A stretch of 64,000 nt of DNA, from the NCBI RefSeq assembly GCF_004363305.1, contig NZ_SNZA01000001.1:1205228-1269227 (forward strand). The letters are read 5' to 3'. The notes under the pieces are model-generated. The model was not told the origin of the DNA and did not search any database. It saw only the letters and a list, made by a program, of their open reading frames with translations. The position numbers and the translations under genes are program-made. Below, in pieces: positions 45,635 through 55,257 of this stretch (position 1 is the stretch's first letter; the number at the start of each line of letters is the position of its first letter). The DNA is from Marinomonas communis. Its GTDB lineage: Bacteria > Pseudomonadota > Gammaproteobacteria > Pseudomonadales > Marinomonadaceae.

Positions 45635-46339
45635 ATGCTACTGCTACTGAATAAGCCCTTCCAAGTCCTTAGTCAATTTACTCACGACGGCGATAAAGAC
45701 ACTCTTGCAAGCTATGTCGACATTGCTGACGTCTATCCAGCGGGTCGCCTAGATTATGACTCAGAAGGATTGCTGTTACTGACAGATCATGGCCCACTAC
45801 AACATTTAATTGCTTCGCCAAAGTTCAAAATGCCAAAAACCTATTGGGTTCAAGTGGAAGGAGACATCACAGCTGAGGCGATTGACCAACTCTCAAAAGG
45901 CGTTGAACTAAAAGACGGTCTAACCAAACCTGCTAAGTGTCAACGCATCGAGGCACCCAATATCTGGCAACGCACACCTCCTATTCGGGAGCGTGCCAAC
46001 ATCCCGACTAGTTGGATTGAGCTACAGATTACGGAAGGGAAAAACCGACAAGTGCGTCGCATGACGGCCCATGTTGGCTTTCCAACGCTTCGGCTGATTC
46101 GTGCTGCGATTGGCCCCTACTCGGTTGAAAATATCCCTGTGGGCACCTATGAAACAGTAGAACCCACTGAAACATTAGCAGCACAGGTAAAAGAATTTGA
46201 ACGAGAAAAAGCGCGCAAGCCTGCCTCATCTCACCGTCGCCGCCCTCATAGCGGACAACGGCCGTTACCTAATGTTCAAAGAAACACAAGACGGTCAGAT
46301 CGTTCTCAACCAACCAGCCGGACACGTGGAAAACGGTGA
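45635..46339 (+). CDS. rluE: 23S rRNA pseudouridine(2457) synthase RluE
   Basis: 234 residues, no S4 domain. The catalytic aspartate lies in PAGRLDYDSEGLLLLTDHG; KTYWVQVEGDIT, TEGKNRQVRRMTAHVGFPTLRL and GPYSVENIPVGTY follow. RluE modifies U2457 of 23S rRNA. After residue 185 an arginine/serine/proline-rich tail (SHRRRPHSGQRPLPNVQRNT) extends the protein beyond the usual end; this tail is encoded where nudJ overlaps in another frame. The order rluE-nudJ-mnmA-hflD matches E. coli. Confidence 0.94.
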   Translation: MLLLLNKPFQVLSQFTHDGDKDTLASYVDIADVYPAGRLDYDSEGLLLLTDHGPLQHLIASPKFKMPKTYWVQVEGDITAEAIDQLSKGVELKDGLTKPAKCQRIEAPNIWQRTPPIRERANIPTSWIELQITEGKNRQVRRMTAHVGFPTLRLIRAAIGPYSVENIPVGTYETVEPTETLAAQVKEFEREKARKPASSHRRRPHSGQRPLPNVQRNTRRSDRSQPTSRTRGKR

Positions 46340-46661
46340 GTCACTCCAACAAGCCGTGATCAGAGAAACGCTGGAAGAAGCAGGCTGGCAAGTTGAACCG
46401 ACAGCGATTTTAGGCATGTACGCCTTCACCCCTTTTGCGGGAGCCGATACGTACCATCGGGTTTGCGTTATTTGCCGCCCAGTCGGTCATATAACCAATA
46501 GTCTAGATCCAGACATCCTGTGTGCAGGTTGGTTTACAAGAGAAGAAATTGAGCAACACCCGCAGCGTAGCCCACTGATCTTGGAATGCATCAACGACTT
46601 TGAAAATGGTCAAAACTTCCCTATCAATATGATTAATAATCATCACTTGGAAGCAAAATAA
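46197..46661 (+). CDS. nudJ: Nudix phosphatase NudJ
   Basis: 154 residues. The Nudix box is HVENGESLQQAVIRETLEEAGW (residues about 42-63, with the REtxEE core); HLTVAALI at the start and ADTYHRVCVIC in the middle agree with NudJ/YmfB, which hydrolyses thiamine pyrophosphates and nucleoside phosphates. The only start is TTG at 46197, with AGGTAA eight bases upstream and an in-frame stop at 46188, so it overlaps rluE by 143 bases in a different frame. Both reading frames look genuine. Confidence 0.92.
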   Translation: MNEKKRASLPHLTVAALIADNGRYLMFKETQDGQIVLNQPAGHVENGESLQQAVIRETLEEAGWQVEPTAILGMYAFTPFAGADTYHRVCVICRPVGHITNSLDPDILCAGWFTREEIEQHPQRSPLILECINDFENGQNFPINMINNHHLEAK

Positions 46662-46745
46662 AGATCTTGATCAAACGTTCAGATACAATACGCCACTTAT
46701 TCTAATGACGGGCCTTTACCCCGTTTCAACTATTAGAGAGCAATC

Positions 46746-47855
46746 ATGAGTAAAGAAAACCCAAACGCATCCATTAAAGTTATCGTCGGCATGTCCGGTG
46801 GTGTCGATTCATCTGTTTCCGCCCTATTACTTCAACAACAAGGTTACCAAGTAGAAGGCTTGTTCATGAAGAACTGGGATGAAGACGATGGCACTGAGTA
46901 CTGCACAGCTAAGGAAGATTTGGCAGATGCGCAAGCTGTCTGTGACAAACTAGGCATTCATTTGCATACGGCAAACTTCGCTGCAGAATACTGGGATAAT
47001 GTATTTGAGCATTTCCTTGAGGAGTACAAAGCCGGACGCACACCTAACCCAGACATCCTGTGCAACAAAGAAATCAAATTCAAAGCGTTCCTAGAATACG
47101 CTTTAGAATTAGGCGCTGACTACATTGCGACCGGCCACTATGTTCGCCGTGGTGAGATGGATGGACAACCCGTTCTATTGAAAGGTCTTGATAACAACAA
47201 AGATCAAAGCTACTTCCTTTACGCGGTTGGTAAAGATGAAATTGGTCGCACCTTCTTTCCTGTTGGTGAGCTTGAAAAGCCAGAGGTGCGCCGCCTTGCC
47301 GAAGAGTACGACTTAATTACGCACAATAAAAAAGACAGCACAGGCATCTGTTTTATTGGCGAACGTCGTTTTAAAGATTTCCTTGAGCAATATTTACCTG
47401 CCCAGCCAGGTAATATTGAAACGTTGGAAGGTGACATCATTGGCAAGCACCACGGTTTGATGTATCACACCATTGGTCAACGCCAAGGCTTAGGCATAGG
47501 TGGTCTATCAAAATACCCTGATGAGCCATGGTATGTAGTAGAAAAAGACCTTCAGCGTAACGTACTGGTTGTCACACAAGGTGGCCAACACGAATCCCTG
47601 TTTAAAACGCATCTTATTGCAGATAACTTCGATTGGGTCGCGCGTGAAAAGCCAAGCATGCCGCTAACTTGTATGGCGAAATGCCGATACCGTCAGCCGG
47701 ACCAAGAGTGTACGATTTCAGAATTAGCCGATGGTCGCGTTGAAGTCAGCTTCAAAGAACCTCAGCGAGCGATTACACCAGGGCAATCCGTTGTCTTTTA
47801 CATTGGTGAGCACTGCCTTGGTGGTGGCATCATTAACGTTGCTTTTAACAAGTAA
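46746..47855 (+). CDS. mnmA: tRNA-specific 2-thiouridylase MnmA
   Basis: 369 residues. PP-loop [33 protein letters not shown], the catalytic cysteine in [12 protein letters not shown] and the second in [12 protein letters not shown] are all present. It adenylates U34 of tRNA-Lys, Glu and Gln and puts in sulfur delivered by TusE, whose genes are at 31-32.4 kb. It is followed by hflD after 24 bases. Confidence 0.97.
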   Translation: MSKENPNASIKVIVGMSGGVDSSVSALLLQQQGYQVEGLFMKNWDEDDGTEYCTAKEDLADAQAVCDKLGIHLHTANFAAEYWDNVFEHFLEEYKAGRTPNPDILCNKEIKFKAFLEYALELGADYIATGHYVRRGEMDGQPVLLKGLDNNKDQSYFLYAVGKDEIGRTFFPVGELEKPEVRRLAEEYDLITHNKKDSTGICFIGERRFKDFLEQYLPAQPGNIETLEGDIIGKHHGLMYHTIGQRQGLGIGGLSKYPDEPWYVVEKDLQRNVLVVTQGGQHESLFKTHLIADNFDWVAREKPSMPLTCMAKCRYRQPDQECTISELADGRVEVSFKEPQRAITPGQSVVFYIGEHCLGGGIINVAFNK

Positions 47856-47879
47856 AGGCATGTCTAACTGGAGTAAGCA

Positions 47880-48509
47880 ATGCAACACGATTTAAAAGAG
47901 CAAGCCATTGCCCTCTCCGCTATTTTTCAAGCGGCAGAGCTGGTTGCGAATTTGGCACGCAAAGGCACCGCAGACGAAGCATACAGCAAGCCATTACTTG
48001 AAAGCATTTTGGTCGTAAATTCCTCCTCTACGGAGGATATTTACGGTGGCTCATTCGACTGTCAGGGTAACTTGGCTTTAGGTCGCCGCATTGCCAAAGA
48101 AGTGATGGGAAAAGGTCGCGATGCGATTAACCCTGACACCATTCGTTATGCGCTAAGCATGATTCATCTCGAATCCAAACTGCAAAAAGACGACAACACC
48201 TTAAGTGCAATTGGCAGACACTTATCACAAGTGGAACGCCAGAAAGAGCACTTTGATTCTGTGCTACATGAAAACATGATTGCTGGTATCTCGGGCATGT
48301 ACCAAGAAACACTTAGTAAGATGTCGTTTCGTATACAAGTACACGGGGACGCTCGACATCTGCAGCAACCTCACACCGCCAACCAAGTACGAGCGTTGTT
48401 GATGGCTGGAGTTCGCGCAGCCATGCTTTGGCGTCAAGTTGGTGGTCGACGTTGGCACTTAATTTTTAAGCGCAAGGCCCTAATTAAGCAGTTGGAAGCC
48501 CGTTTCTAA
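47880..48509 (+). CDS. hflD: HflD family protein
   Basis: 209 all-helical residues: LKEQAIALSAIFQAAELVAN at the start and ANQVRALLMAGVRAAMLWRQ with GGRRWHLIFKRK near the end are typical. In E. coli HflD is a peripheral membrane protein that interacts with lambda CII. Normally purB follows; here the next gene is icd. CTGGAG precedes the ATG. Confidence 0.93.
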   Translation: MQHDLKEQAIALSAIFQAAELVANLARKGTADEAYSKPLLESILVVNSSSTEDIYGGSFDCQGNLALGRRIAKEVMGKGRDAINPDTIRYALSMIHLESKLQKDDNTLSAIGRHLSQVERQKEHFDSVLHENMIAGISGMYQETLSKMSFRIQVHGDARHLQQPHTANQVRALLMAGVRAAMLWRQVGGRRWHLIFKRKALIKQLEARF

Positions 48510-48529
48510 ATTGCCTCTCAACACTTCAT

Positions 48530-48561
48530 GCAAGAAGCCCATACTGCAGTGAGCTTCTTGC
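48530..48561 (+). repeat. Hairpin after hflD
   Basis: GCAAGAAGC and GCTTCTTGC, perfect 9-base arms with a 14-base loop, 21 bases after the hflD stop. There is no T tract, so it may be a Rho-type or processing end rather than an intrinsic terminator. Confidence 0.5.
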
Positions 48562-48613
48562 TGATCTACCATTATACGCCACAATCATTTAGATCAATCT
48601 TGACTATATTCGC

Positions 48614-48656
48614 GGTCAATATTTCTCAAACCACCATTTGAGGTAGTATATTGACC
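48614..48656. promoter_or_regulatory. Double dyad upstream of icd
   Basis: GGTCAATAT (48614-48622) and ATATTGACC (48648-48656) enclose CTCAAA (48625-48630) and TTTGAG (48637-48642), with loop CCACCA. All pairs are perfect. The 43-base element lies about 97 bases before the icd ATG, where an operator or leader structure would be. Confidence 0.5.
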
Positions 48657-48752
48657 AAAATTTTAATCATAATTGAATTGATTACTGGGAATGGCGGCCA
48701 AAAGTCACCTTCTATCCAAGCGGCTAACTAGCCAGAATGTTAGGGGAATTAC

Positions 48753-50972
48753 ATGTCAAAACAAACGATTTACTACACGTTGACAGACGAAGCACCAGCA
48801 CTTGCAACAGCTTCACTACTGCCAATCTTTAGTTCATTTGCGAAAGAAGCAGACATCGAGCTAAAACTTACGGATATTTCATTAGCTGGCCGAATCCTTG
48901 CAGCGTTCTCTGATCGTCTTCCAGAAGATCAACGCGTTGAAGATGGTCTTTCTTTCCTAGGTGAGTTAACAGCTGATCCAAGTGCAAACTTCATCAAGCT
49001 ACCAAACATCTCAGCTTCTATCCCACAGCTAAACGCTGCGATCAAAGAACTTCAAGGCCAAGGCTACGCTATCCCGAGCTACCCAGAAACAGCAGAATCT
49101 GAAGAAGACAAAGAAGTTCAAGCACGTTACGCAAAATTGCTAGGTAGTGCAGTAAACCCAGTTCTTCGTCAAGGTAACTCTGACCGTCGTGCACCAGCAG
49201 CGGTTAAAGCTTACGCGCGCAAACACCCACACTCCATGGGCGAATGGAAGAAAACTTCTCAAACTCACGCAGACTACATGCGTGACGGCGATTTCTTCTC
49301 ATCTGAGCAGTCTGTAACAATGGACAAAGCGCAAGACGTTCGTATCGAGTTTGTTGACCAAGCAGGTAACGTTGAGCTTAAGAAAACACTTCCTCTACTA
49401 GAAGGCGAAGTACTAGACAGCATGCGCATGAGCGCAAGTAAGCTACGTGACTTCTTCGAAGCGTCTCTACAAGAAGCTAAAGATGCGGGCATCATGTGGT
49501 CACTGCACGTGAAAGCAACCATGATGAAAGTGTCTCACCCAATCGTTTTCGGTCACGCAGTAACTGTATTCTACAAAGAAGTATGGGATAAGTTCGGTGA
49601 CGTGTTTAAAGAAATCGGTGTTAACCCTAACAACGGTTTAGGCAGTGTTCTTGATAAGATCAAGGTACTTCCTCAGTCGCAACAAGACGAAATCCTTCAA
49701 GCGATCCACGATTGCTACGAGCACCGCCCTGAAATCGCCATGGTAGACTCTGTACGTGGCATCACTAACCTACACGTACCTTCTGACGTCATCGTAGACG
49801 CGTCTATGCCAGCGATGATCCGTAATTCAGGTAAAATGTGGGGCCGTGACGGCAAGACTAAAGACACTAAAGCAGTAATGCCTGAGTCAACTTACGCACG
49901 TATTTACCAAGAAGTAATCAACTTCTGTAAAACTAACGGCGCATTCGATCCAACGACAATGGGCACCGTGCCAAACGTTGGTCTAATGGCACAAAAAGCA
50001 GAAGAGTACGGTTCACACGACAAAACATTCGAAGCTAAAGCTAACGGTGTAATGCGCGTTGTAGACGCAGCTGGCAACGTGCTGATGCAGCACGAAGTAG
50101 AAGCTGGTGATATCTGGCGTGCATGTCAAACTAAAGACGCTGCGATCAAAGACTGGGTGAAACTAGGTGTTACTCGTGCTCGTAACTCTAACACGCCAGC
50201 AGTGTTCTGGTTGGACGAAGAGCGTGCGCACGATAACGAGCTACGTAAGAAAGTTGCTCTATACCTACAAGACCACGATCTTGAAGGTCTAGACATTCGC
50301 ATCATGTCTTACAACGAAGCTATCCGTTTCTCTATGGAGCGTATTATCCGTGGTCTAGACACTATCTCAGTAACGGGTAACGTACTACGTGACTACCTAA
50401 CTGACTTATTCCCAATCATGGAGCTAGGTACGTCCGCGAAAATGCTATCTATCGTACCAATGCTAAATGGCGGTGGTATGTACGAAACAGGTGCTGGCGG
50501 TTCTGCACCTAAGCACGTACAGCAGCTTCAAGAAGAAAACTACCTACGTTGGGACTCACTAGGTGAATTCCTAGCGACAGCAGTATCGTTCGAAGAGCTT
50601 GGTATCAAGCAAGGTAACGAGAAAGCTAAAGTGCTAGCAACTTGCCTAGATAAAGCGACTGGCCAGCTTCTAGATAACAACAAGTCACCTTCTCGTAAGA
50701 TCGGCGACATCGATAACCGTGGTAGCCACTTCTACCTAGCGATGTACTGGGCACAAGAATTGGCAGCTCAAACAGACGACGCTGCATTGGCCGCTAAATT
50801 CGCACCACTTGCGAAGACTCTGACTGAGAATGAAGCAAAAATCGTTGAAGAGCTAAACACTGTTCAAGGTTCTGCTGCTAACCTAGAAGGTTACTACCAC
50901 ATGAACCTAGAAGAAGTTGCGAAAGTAATGCGCCCAAGTGCGACATTCAACGCGGCGCTTGAGTCTCTATAA
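48753..50972 (+). CDS. icd: NADP-dependent isocitrate dehydrogenase, monomeric type
   Basis: 739 residues, full length of the monomeric IDH family (unrelated in size to the 45-kDa dimeric enzyme). Features include [20 protein letters not shown] (substrate phosphate/Ser region), [13 protein letters not shown], and [18 protein letters not shown] toward the C-terminus with the NADP-binding region. It converts isocitrate to 2-oxoglutarate in the TCA cycle. Codon use is strongly biased, as in highly expressed genes. AGGGGAA precedes the ATG and a terminator follows. Confidence 0.97.
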   Translation: MSKQTIYYTLTDEAPALATASLLPIFSSFAKEADIELKLTDISLAGRILAAFSDRLPEDQRVEDGLSFLGELTADPSANFIKLPNISASIPQLNAAIKELQGQGYAIPSYPETAESEEDKEVQARYAKLLGSAVNPVLRQGNSDRRAPAAVKAYARKHPHSMGEWKKTSQTHADYMRDGDFFSSEQSVTMDKAQDVRIEFVDQAGNVELKKTLPLLEGEVLDSMRMSASKLRDFFEASLQEAKDAGIMWSLHVKATMMKVSHPIVFGHAVTVFYKEVWDKFGDVFKEIGVNPNNGLGSVLDKIKVLPQSQQDEILQAIHDCYEHRPEIAMVDSVRGITNLHVPSDVIVDASMPAMIRNSGKMWGRDGKTKDTKAVMPESTYARIYQEVINFCKTNGAFDPTTMGTVPNVGLMAQKAEEYGSHDKTFEAKANGVMRVVDAAGNVLMQHEVEAGDIWRACQTKDAAIKDWVKLGVTRARNSNTPAVFWLDEERAHDNELRKKVALYLQDHDLEGLDIRIMSYNEAIRFSMERIIRGLDTISVTGNVLRDYLTDLFPIMELGTSAKMLSIVPMLNGGGMYETGAGGSAPKHVQQLQEENYLRWDSLGEFLATAVSFEELGIKQGNEKAKVLATCLDKATGQLLDNNKSPSRKIGDIDNRGSHFYLAMYWAQELAAQTDDAALAAKFAPLAKTLTENEAKIVEELNTVQGSAANLEGYYHMNLEEVAKVMRPSATFNAALESL

Positions 50973-51006
50973 TTTAGGCTTTAGCTAGCAGCTTTAATGA
51001 TCAAAA

Positions 51007-51036
51007 AACCACTCGATGACTCGAGTGGTTTTTTTG
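51007..51036 (+). terminator. Terminator of icd
   Basis: AACCACTCGA-TGAC-TCGAGTGGTT (10-base perfect stem, tetraloop) followed by TTTTTTT. Confidence 0.92.
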
Positions 51037-51063
51037 TTTATAAGCATAATTATTATGCGCCAT

Positions 51064-51091
51064 AAAAAAAGAGCCAATATTTGGCTCTTTT
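51064..51091 (-). terminator. Terminator of the GbdR-like gene
   Basis: AAGAGCCAA-TAT-TTGGCTCTT with T residues on both strands (seven on the minus strand), between the convergent icd and the AraC-family gene. Confidence 0.85.
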
Positions 51092-51129
51092 CATCAATAG
51101 TATGGCGGTGTAAGTGCGATGCTAAAGGA

Positions 51130-52242
51130 CTAGCTCATAGCAGCTAGGGAACCAAAGCTCGGCTCCGAGTGGGCACTGTTTAAGGCGCGAGTCGAATGTG
51201 GCATATATACCAAATTTGCCATGGCGTTAGGATCAACCGGAGTAATATTCCCCATCCAAGCCACTTTACGCTCATCTCTTGGCGATATCCCCAAATGTTT
51301 TCGGTAGCAGCGACTAAAGTGAGGAGTTGAGATAAAACCACAAGCCGCTGAAATCTCGACGATAGACATACTTGATTGTTTCAACAACTGACGGGCACGA
51401 TCTAGTCGCAGCCTTAAATAGTAGCGTGATGGTGAGCAATCAAGGTATTTATGGAACATGCGCTCCAATTGACGTCTAGACACATCTACAAATGCCGCTA
51501 ATTCATCAAGATCAATCGGCTCTTCCAGATTGTTTTCCATCAACTCAATCACATCAACTAGCTTAGGCTTACAACCGCCCTTGTTCAGCTGACGCAAAGG
51601 TACGCGCTGCTGATCAAACTCGCTACGGATACGGTCGCAGATAAACATATCAGACACAGCGCTGGAAAGCTTTGCACCATGCTCACGAGCAATAATCGTT
51701 AAGAACATATCAAGAGGAGCACTACCACCTGTCGCCGTGAAACGTCCATCGTCCATCGAGAACAAACGGTTATTACAACGGACTTTAGGGAAACTTTCCT
51801 GAAGAGCCGTCATACATTCCCAATGCACACTGCAGTTGTAGCCATCTAATAGACCCGCATGCGCCAATACATAAGCACCTGTACAAATGCTACCGAGCGT
51901 AATGCCTTTACGTGCCTTTTGTTGCAACCAGCTGACCTGCTTAGAAGTAAACGCCCTAGTGATATCTAGTCCACCGGCTACGATAATCATATCCAGTTCA
52001 GGAATATCGTACATAGAGGTATCAGCAGATAAACTTAAGCCATCACTTGCACTGACAGGATCGCCTGACTCAGAAATCATGCACCATTGATAAAGCTCTT
52101 CTCCATAGAGCTGATTGGCCATTCGCAATGGCTCAAGAGCAGAAGCCAATGCGATCATTGTAAAATTATCGAGCAATAAAAAACCAACACGCGTCACTTT
52201 TTTATTACTGGATGCACCATTCGTTTGGGAAGTTGAGACCAT
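51130..52242 (-). CDS. gbdR: GlxA-type AraC-family regulator, GbdR-like
   Basis: 370 residues. The N-terminal DJ-1/PfpI-like domain spans about 17-200 (VGFLLLDNFTMIALASALEP, GSICTGAYVLAHAGLLDG), followed by an AraC-type domain with two helix-turn-helices (about 240-335: LAAFVDVSRRQLERMFHKYL; IVEISAACGFISTPHFSRCY). In Pseudomonas, GbdR of this subfamily senses glycine betaine and dimethylglycine and activates gbcA, gbcB and related genes. The gbcAB pair lies 3-5 kb away, which supports the name; CdhR or other GlxA-type sensors are alternatives. Confidence 0.82.
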   Translation of the reverse strand: MVSTSQTNGASSNKKVTRVGFLLLDNFTMIALASALEPLRMANQLYGEELYQWCMISESGDPVSASDGLSLSADTSMYDIPELDMIIVAGGLDITRAFTSKQVSWLQQKARKGITLGSICTGAYVLAHAGLLDGYNCSVHWECMTALQESFPKVRCNNRLFSMDDGRFTATGGSAPLDMFLTIIAREHGAKLSSAVSDMFICDRIRSEFDQQRVPLRQLNKGGCKPKLVDVIELMENNLEEPIDLDELAAFVDVSRRQLERMFHKYLDCSPSRYYLRLRLDRARQLLKQSSMSIVEISAACGFISTPHFSRCYRKHLGISPRDERKVAWMGNITPVDPNAMANLVYMPHSTRALNSAHSEPSFGSLAAMS

Positions 52243-52629
52243 GAGTGTGCCCTCTTATATGTGATATATAGCGTAAGCAATTAGCAGGCCAAACAGGCTA
52301 TATTCACTTATTTTTATTATGACGGACCGACAGTTAGCTGTTGGGTATACGTCTCTCCACTTTTGCTGTCTGTTTAGTAAATAAATACGCCAAAACAGAC
52401 ACCGTATAATAATTGAGCCTCCCTGATGAAATATCACATGAGCGACACCAATCAAACCATTTTTAACCAAAAACGACCAAGTAAAATTTAGCTCATTACG
52501 ACAAAATGTCGTCACCAGATATCACCAAGACCACTTTTCTAAACATAGGGTAAATTGGTTTCATTTGCTTAGCTTAAATAAATAATTTTCACGGACATCT
52601 TAGGCACCTTTTTAGGGCATAACGCACAC
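52243..52629. promoter_or_regulatory. 387-base gap upstream of the GbdR-like gene
   Basis: No gene is supported here. It holds a perfect palindrome ACGACA-AAA-TGTCGT (52498-52512) and an 8-base inverted repeat GTCTGTTT/AAACAGAC (52368-52400). Either could be an operator of the GbdR-like gene, which reads leftward from 52242. The exonuclease gene ends at the right border without an obvious terminator. Confidence 0.4.
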
Positions 52630-53343
52630 TTATTGCCAGACATCTGAAACATAATCACTATCTGAGAAACGGTGCCTGACTTGCGCTTGAAATAACTCGG
52701 CTGTCGCGATCGCATCGGTCAAAGCACTGTGCATCTGGTAGCGTGGTAAACCATAGCGTACGCGACTATCAGCAAGTCGAATCGAAACTTGCTTAGCACC
52801 AAACCAGCGCTTCAATTCAGAGCGCCAACCCATTCGGTGCCATCGGGCCTCAATCGCCATGGTATCAATCATAGGGAAAATCAATTCTTGTCCCATTAGC
52901 CGAACCGATGCTTGAGCTAGAAATTCGCGCTCGATAAATTGATAATGCACGACAACAACTTTGCCTTGTAATTCGGGTAGCAAGGATTGCAGCACCTTAT
53001 CCAAACTGGGGGCTTGTGATAAATCTGAATGGGTAATGCCATGAATCACCACCGATTCATCCGAGAGTTGTCCTTGGGGACGCACTAACCAGTGCTTGGC
53101 TTGGGCGACTTTAATACGCTGCAAAGTAAATGGAACCAGACCAACACTCACGATTTCATCTTGCTCTGGACACAGCCCCGTCGTCTCAAAGTCCAAAGCG
53201 ACAAACTCAGCTGCTCGTAACGTCTTATCTTGTATGAAGTCCAACTGCGATTGATAAAAGCACTTAAGCAAAGGCTCTTGAATCGTTTTGCTTTGCTCTT
53301 GTAGATAATCAAGCCATGAAAAACGTCGCTTGTGTTTAAACAT
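52630..53343 (-). CDS. DEDDh 3'-5' exonuclease (DnaQ-like)
   Basis: 237 residues. ExoI motif VALDFETTGLCPEQDEIVSV, ExoII around VVVHYQFIEREFLA, ExoIII HSALTDAIATAELF, with H and D for the DEDDh type. About 60 N-terminal residues precede the nuclease domain. It follows the cNMP/CBS/DUF294 gene by 14 bases and is very likely co-translated. This exonuclease/DUF294 pair is commonly found together, often near VC_2705-type symporters. Its substrate is unknown; it is not the replicative proofreading subunit. Confidence 0.9.
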   Translation of the reverse strand: MFKHKRRFSWLDYLQEQSKTIQEPLLKCFYQSQLDFIQDKTLRAAEFVALDFETTGLCPEQDEIVSVGLVPFTLQRIKVAQAKHWLVRPQGQLSDESVVIHGITHSDLSQAPSLDKVLQSLLPELQGKVVVVHYQFIEREFLAQASVRLMGQELIFPMIDTMAIEARWHRMGWRSELKRWFGAKQVSIRLADSRVRYGLPRYQMHSALTDAIATAELFQAQVRHRFSDSDYVSDVWQ

Positions 53344-53357
53344 GTGCGCAACTCGAC

Positions 53358-55238
53358 TTAGGAAAAAGGGTAGCGATATTTTAGAAAGCGCTGGCTACTG
53401 CTGAGGACATTAAACGCTTCTTTTAGATTGCGCCTTTCAATATCAGATAGCTTGTCAGGCTCAATGGTATTGTCTACCTCTTCTCCAGACTCAACGTCTT
53501 CCGCTTGATGACGTATCCGCACCATTGCCAAATATTCCAAGGCGTATTTCAGTTCCTGGCCTCGCTTGTCCGGTAAAATACCAGATTCAATTACATCCTC
53601 GAGTCGCTCACTGGAGTTTCTGGCTCTAGAACCAATGGCCAGGGCATGCACGCGAATAACATCCACTAATGGCGCAGTACCACGTCGTTTCAAGTTGATT
53701 GTGCGGCGATGGGCACCATCCTGCTCCATGACAAACTCTTTGAAAAAACCAAGTGGCGGGGTTCGTAGCAAGGCATTTCGCGCCAAACTAGCAAGGAATT
53801 TAGGCGTTTTCTGGGCTCGGTTTACGATAAATTGGTACAAGTCATCCGCCCATGCAACATTCCCCCAAACCCCCTCTAAATCAAAAAAAACAGAGCAATT
53901 AAGCAAGGCATCAGGGTTAGGAACATCGATCCAGTCAGCAAAACATGTACGCCACTCTGATAGTGTTTTTCGCCATCTAGGATTAGTGGCCATAATACGC
54001 CCACTGCAATATGGGTAACCGCAACGATCTAACCCTTCGGAAACAAACTCGGCCAAAGACTCAAAATAGTCACCGTGCTTCGATGCCTCGTAATCATCAG
54101 ACAATATCAATGCATTATCTTGATCCGTAATGAGCAATTGCTCATCACGAGCCATAGAACCCAAAGCCAAAAAACAGTAAGGCACTGGCGGTGGCCCTAG
54201 TTTTTCTTCGGCCAGCTCACACAAACGCTGCTTAAAGCTTCGACCAATGACCGACATAGCACTGCCAATCATGTGCGCACTGGATTCTTGTCCCACCATA
54301 CGAACAAAACAGGCCGGCACATCATTCGCCACAAGCGCCAATTCAGCGAGTGTCTGTTGCCGATGAATTAAACCCACAATGTATAGACTGTTCTTAGATT
54401 CATGGCGCACAATGTCAGAGATAGCGATGACACCGATTGGACTACCGTGTTCAATAATCGGCAAATGATGCAAGTTAAACCGCAGCATCATTAACATGGC
54501 TTCAAATACGTAGGTTTCTTTATCAAGCGTTTTCGGAGAGGCCGTCATGACTTCCGTAACTGGGGTTTCCAAATCAATGCCTTGAGAAACCACCCGTGTT
54601 CTGAGGTCGCGATCCGTTAGAATCCCAACCAATTTTTTTCGTTCCTCTCCTCCATCTTCAAAGGAAGTGATTTGCTCAATAATCAAAAGTGATGACACAG
54701 ACTCTTCGGTCATAATCTGAGCCGCTTGCCGCACGCTGGCTTGAGTTGAAATCATCACCGGCGCACGGGCGATTAGCGCCCCCACTTTGACACTGGATAA
54801 GGCATTATCCTCTTGTTGCTGTTGAACTTCTTTGTTGAGCTTACGTTTGTCATCCACCTCCACAAAGTAGGCAAATTCATCAAAGTTATCGCAAAGCTCA
54901 TTAAATAGCGCTTCCGGCACAAAGTAGATGAGAGAGTCTTCTAAAGCACGTGCGGGCAGACGCACTCTGTTTTTCATCAATAAGCCTAGCTGGCCAAATA
55001 CGTCACCAACACTAAGACGGTTGTAGAGATGTCCGTTACGGCGGTAAATCTCAACTGAACCACTACGAATAAAGCAGAAGTCGTGTATGTCATCGCCGAA
55101 ACAATACACGTCAGCGCCTTGGCGGTAATAACTAATTTCGATGGCAGAGGCGACTGAATACAGCGCGTCTTGGGGGAGAAATGAAAAAGGTGGGTAACGC
55201 CCTATGAACTCGGCAATTTCAATATGTTCCGCTTCCAT
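53358..55238 (-). CDS. cNMP-binding/CBS/DUF294 putative nucleotidyltransferase
   Basis: 626 residues. In order: a cyclic-nucleotide-binding-like domain (about 18-125, ADVYCFGDDIHDFCFIRSGS), a CBS pair (about 155-280), a DUF294 nucleotidyltransferase domain (about 310-450, ALGSMARDEQLLITDQDNAL with the D-x-D acidic residues) and a DUF294_C domain. It resembles GlnD-like transferases in fold, so it could modify a protein or nucleotide in response to a nucleotide signal. It starts 19 bases after gbcB, with GAGGG upstream. Its activity is not established. Confidence 0.88.
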   Translation of the reverse strand: MEAEHIEIAEFIGRYPPFSFLPQDALYSVASAIEISYYRQGADVYCFGDDIHDFCFIRSGSVEIYRRNGHLYNRLSVGDVFGQLGLLMKNRVRLPARALEDSLIYFVPEALFNELCDNFDEFAYFVEVDDKRKLNKEVQQQQEDNALSSVKVGALIARAPVMISTQASVRQAAQIMTEESVSSLLIIEQITSFEDGGEERKKLVGILTDRDLRTRVVSQGIDLETPVTEVMTASPKTLDKETYVFEAMLMMLRFNLHHLPIIEHGSPIGVIAISDIVRHESKNSLYIVGLIHRQQTLAELALVANDVPACFVRMVGQESSAHMIGSAMSVIGRSFKQRLCELAEEKLGPPPVPYCFLALGSMARDEQLLITDQDNALILSDDYEASKHGDYFESLAEFVSEGLDRCGYPYCSGRIMATNPRWRKTLSEWRTCFADWIDVPNPDALLNCSVFFDLEGVWGNVAWADDLYQFIVNRAQKTPKFLASLARNALLRTPPLGFFKEFVMEQDGAHRRTINLKRRGTAPLVDVIRVHALAIGSRARNSSERLEDVIESGILPDKRGQELKYALEYLAMVRIRHQAEDVESGEEVDNTIEPDKLSDIERRNLKEAFNVLSSSQRFLKYRYPFS

Positions 55239-55257
55239 AGGGCGCCCTCAGACAATG

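Noticed and set aside
52255-52515. 86-codon leftward frame in the gap before the GbdR-like gene
   Set aside because: No ribosome site, no recognisable family, crosses the perfect palindrome at 52498-52512, and has the composition of non-coding A/T-rich DNA.
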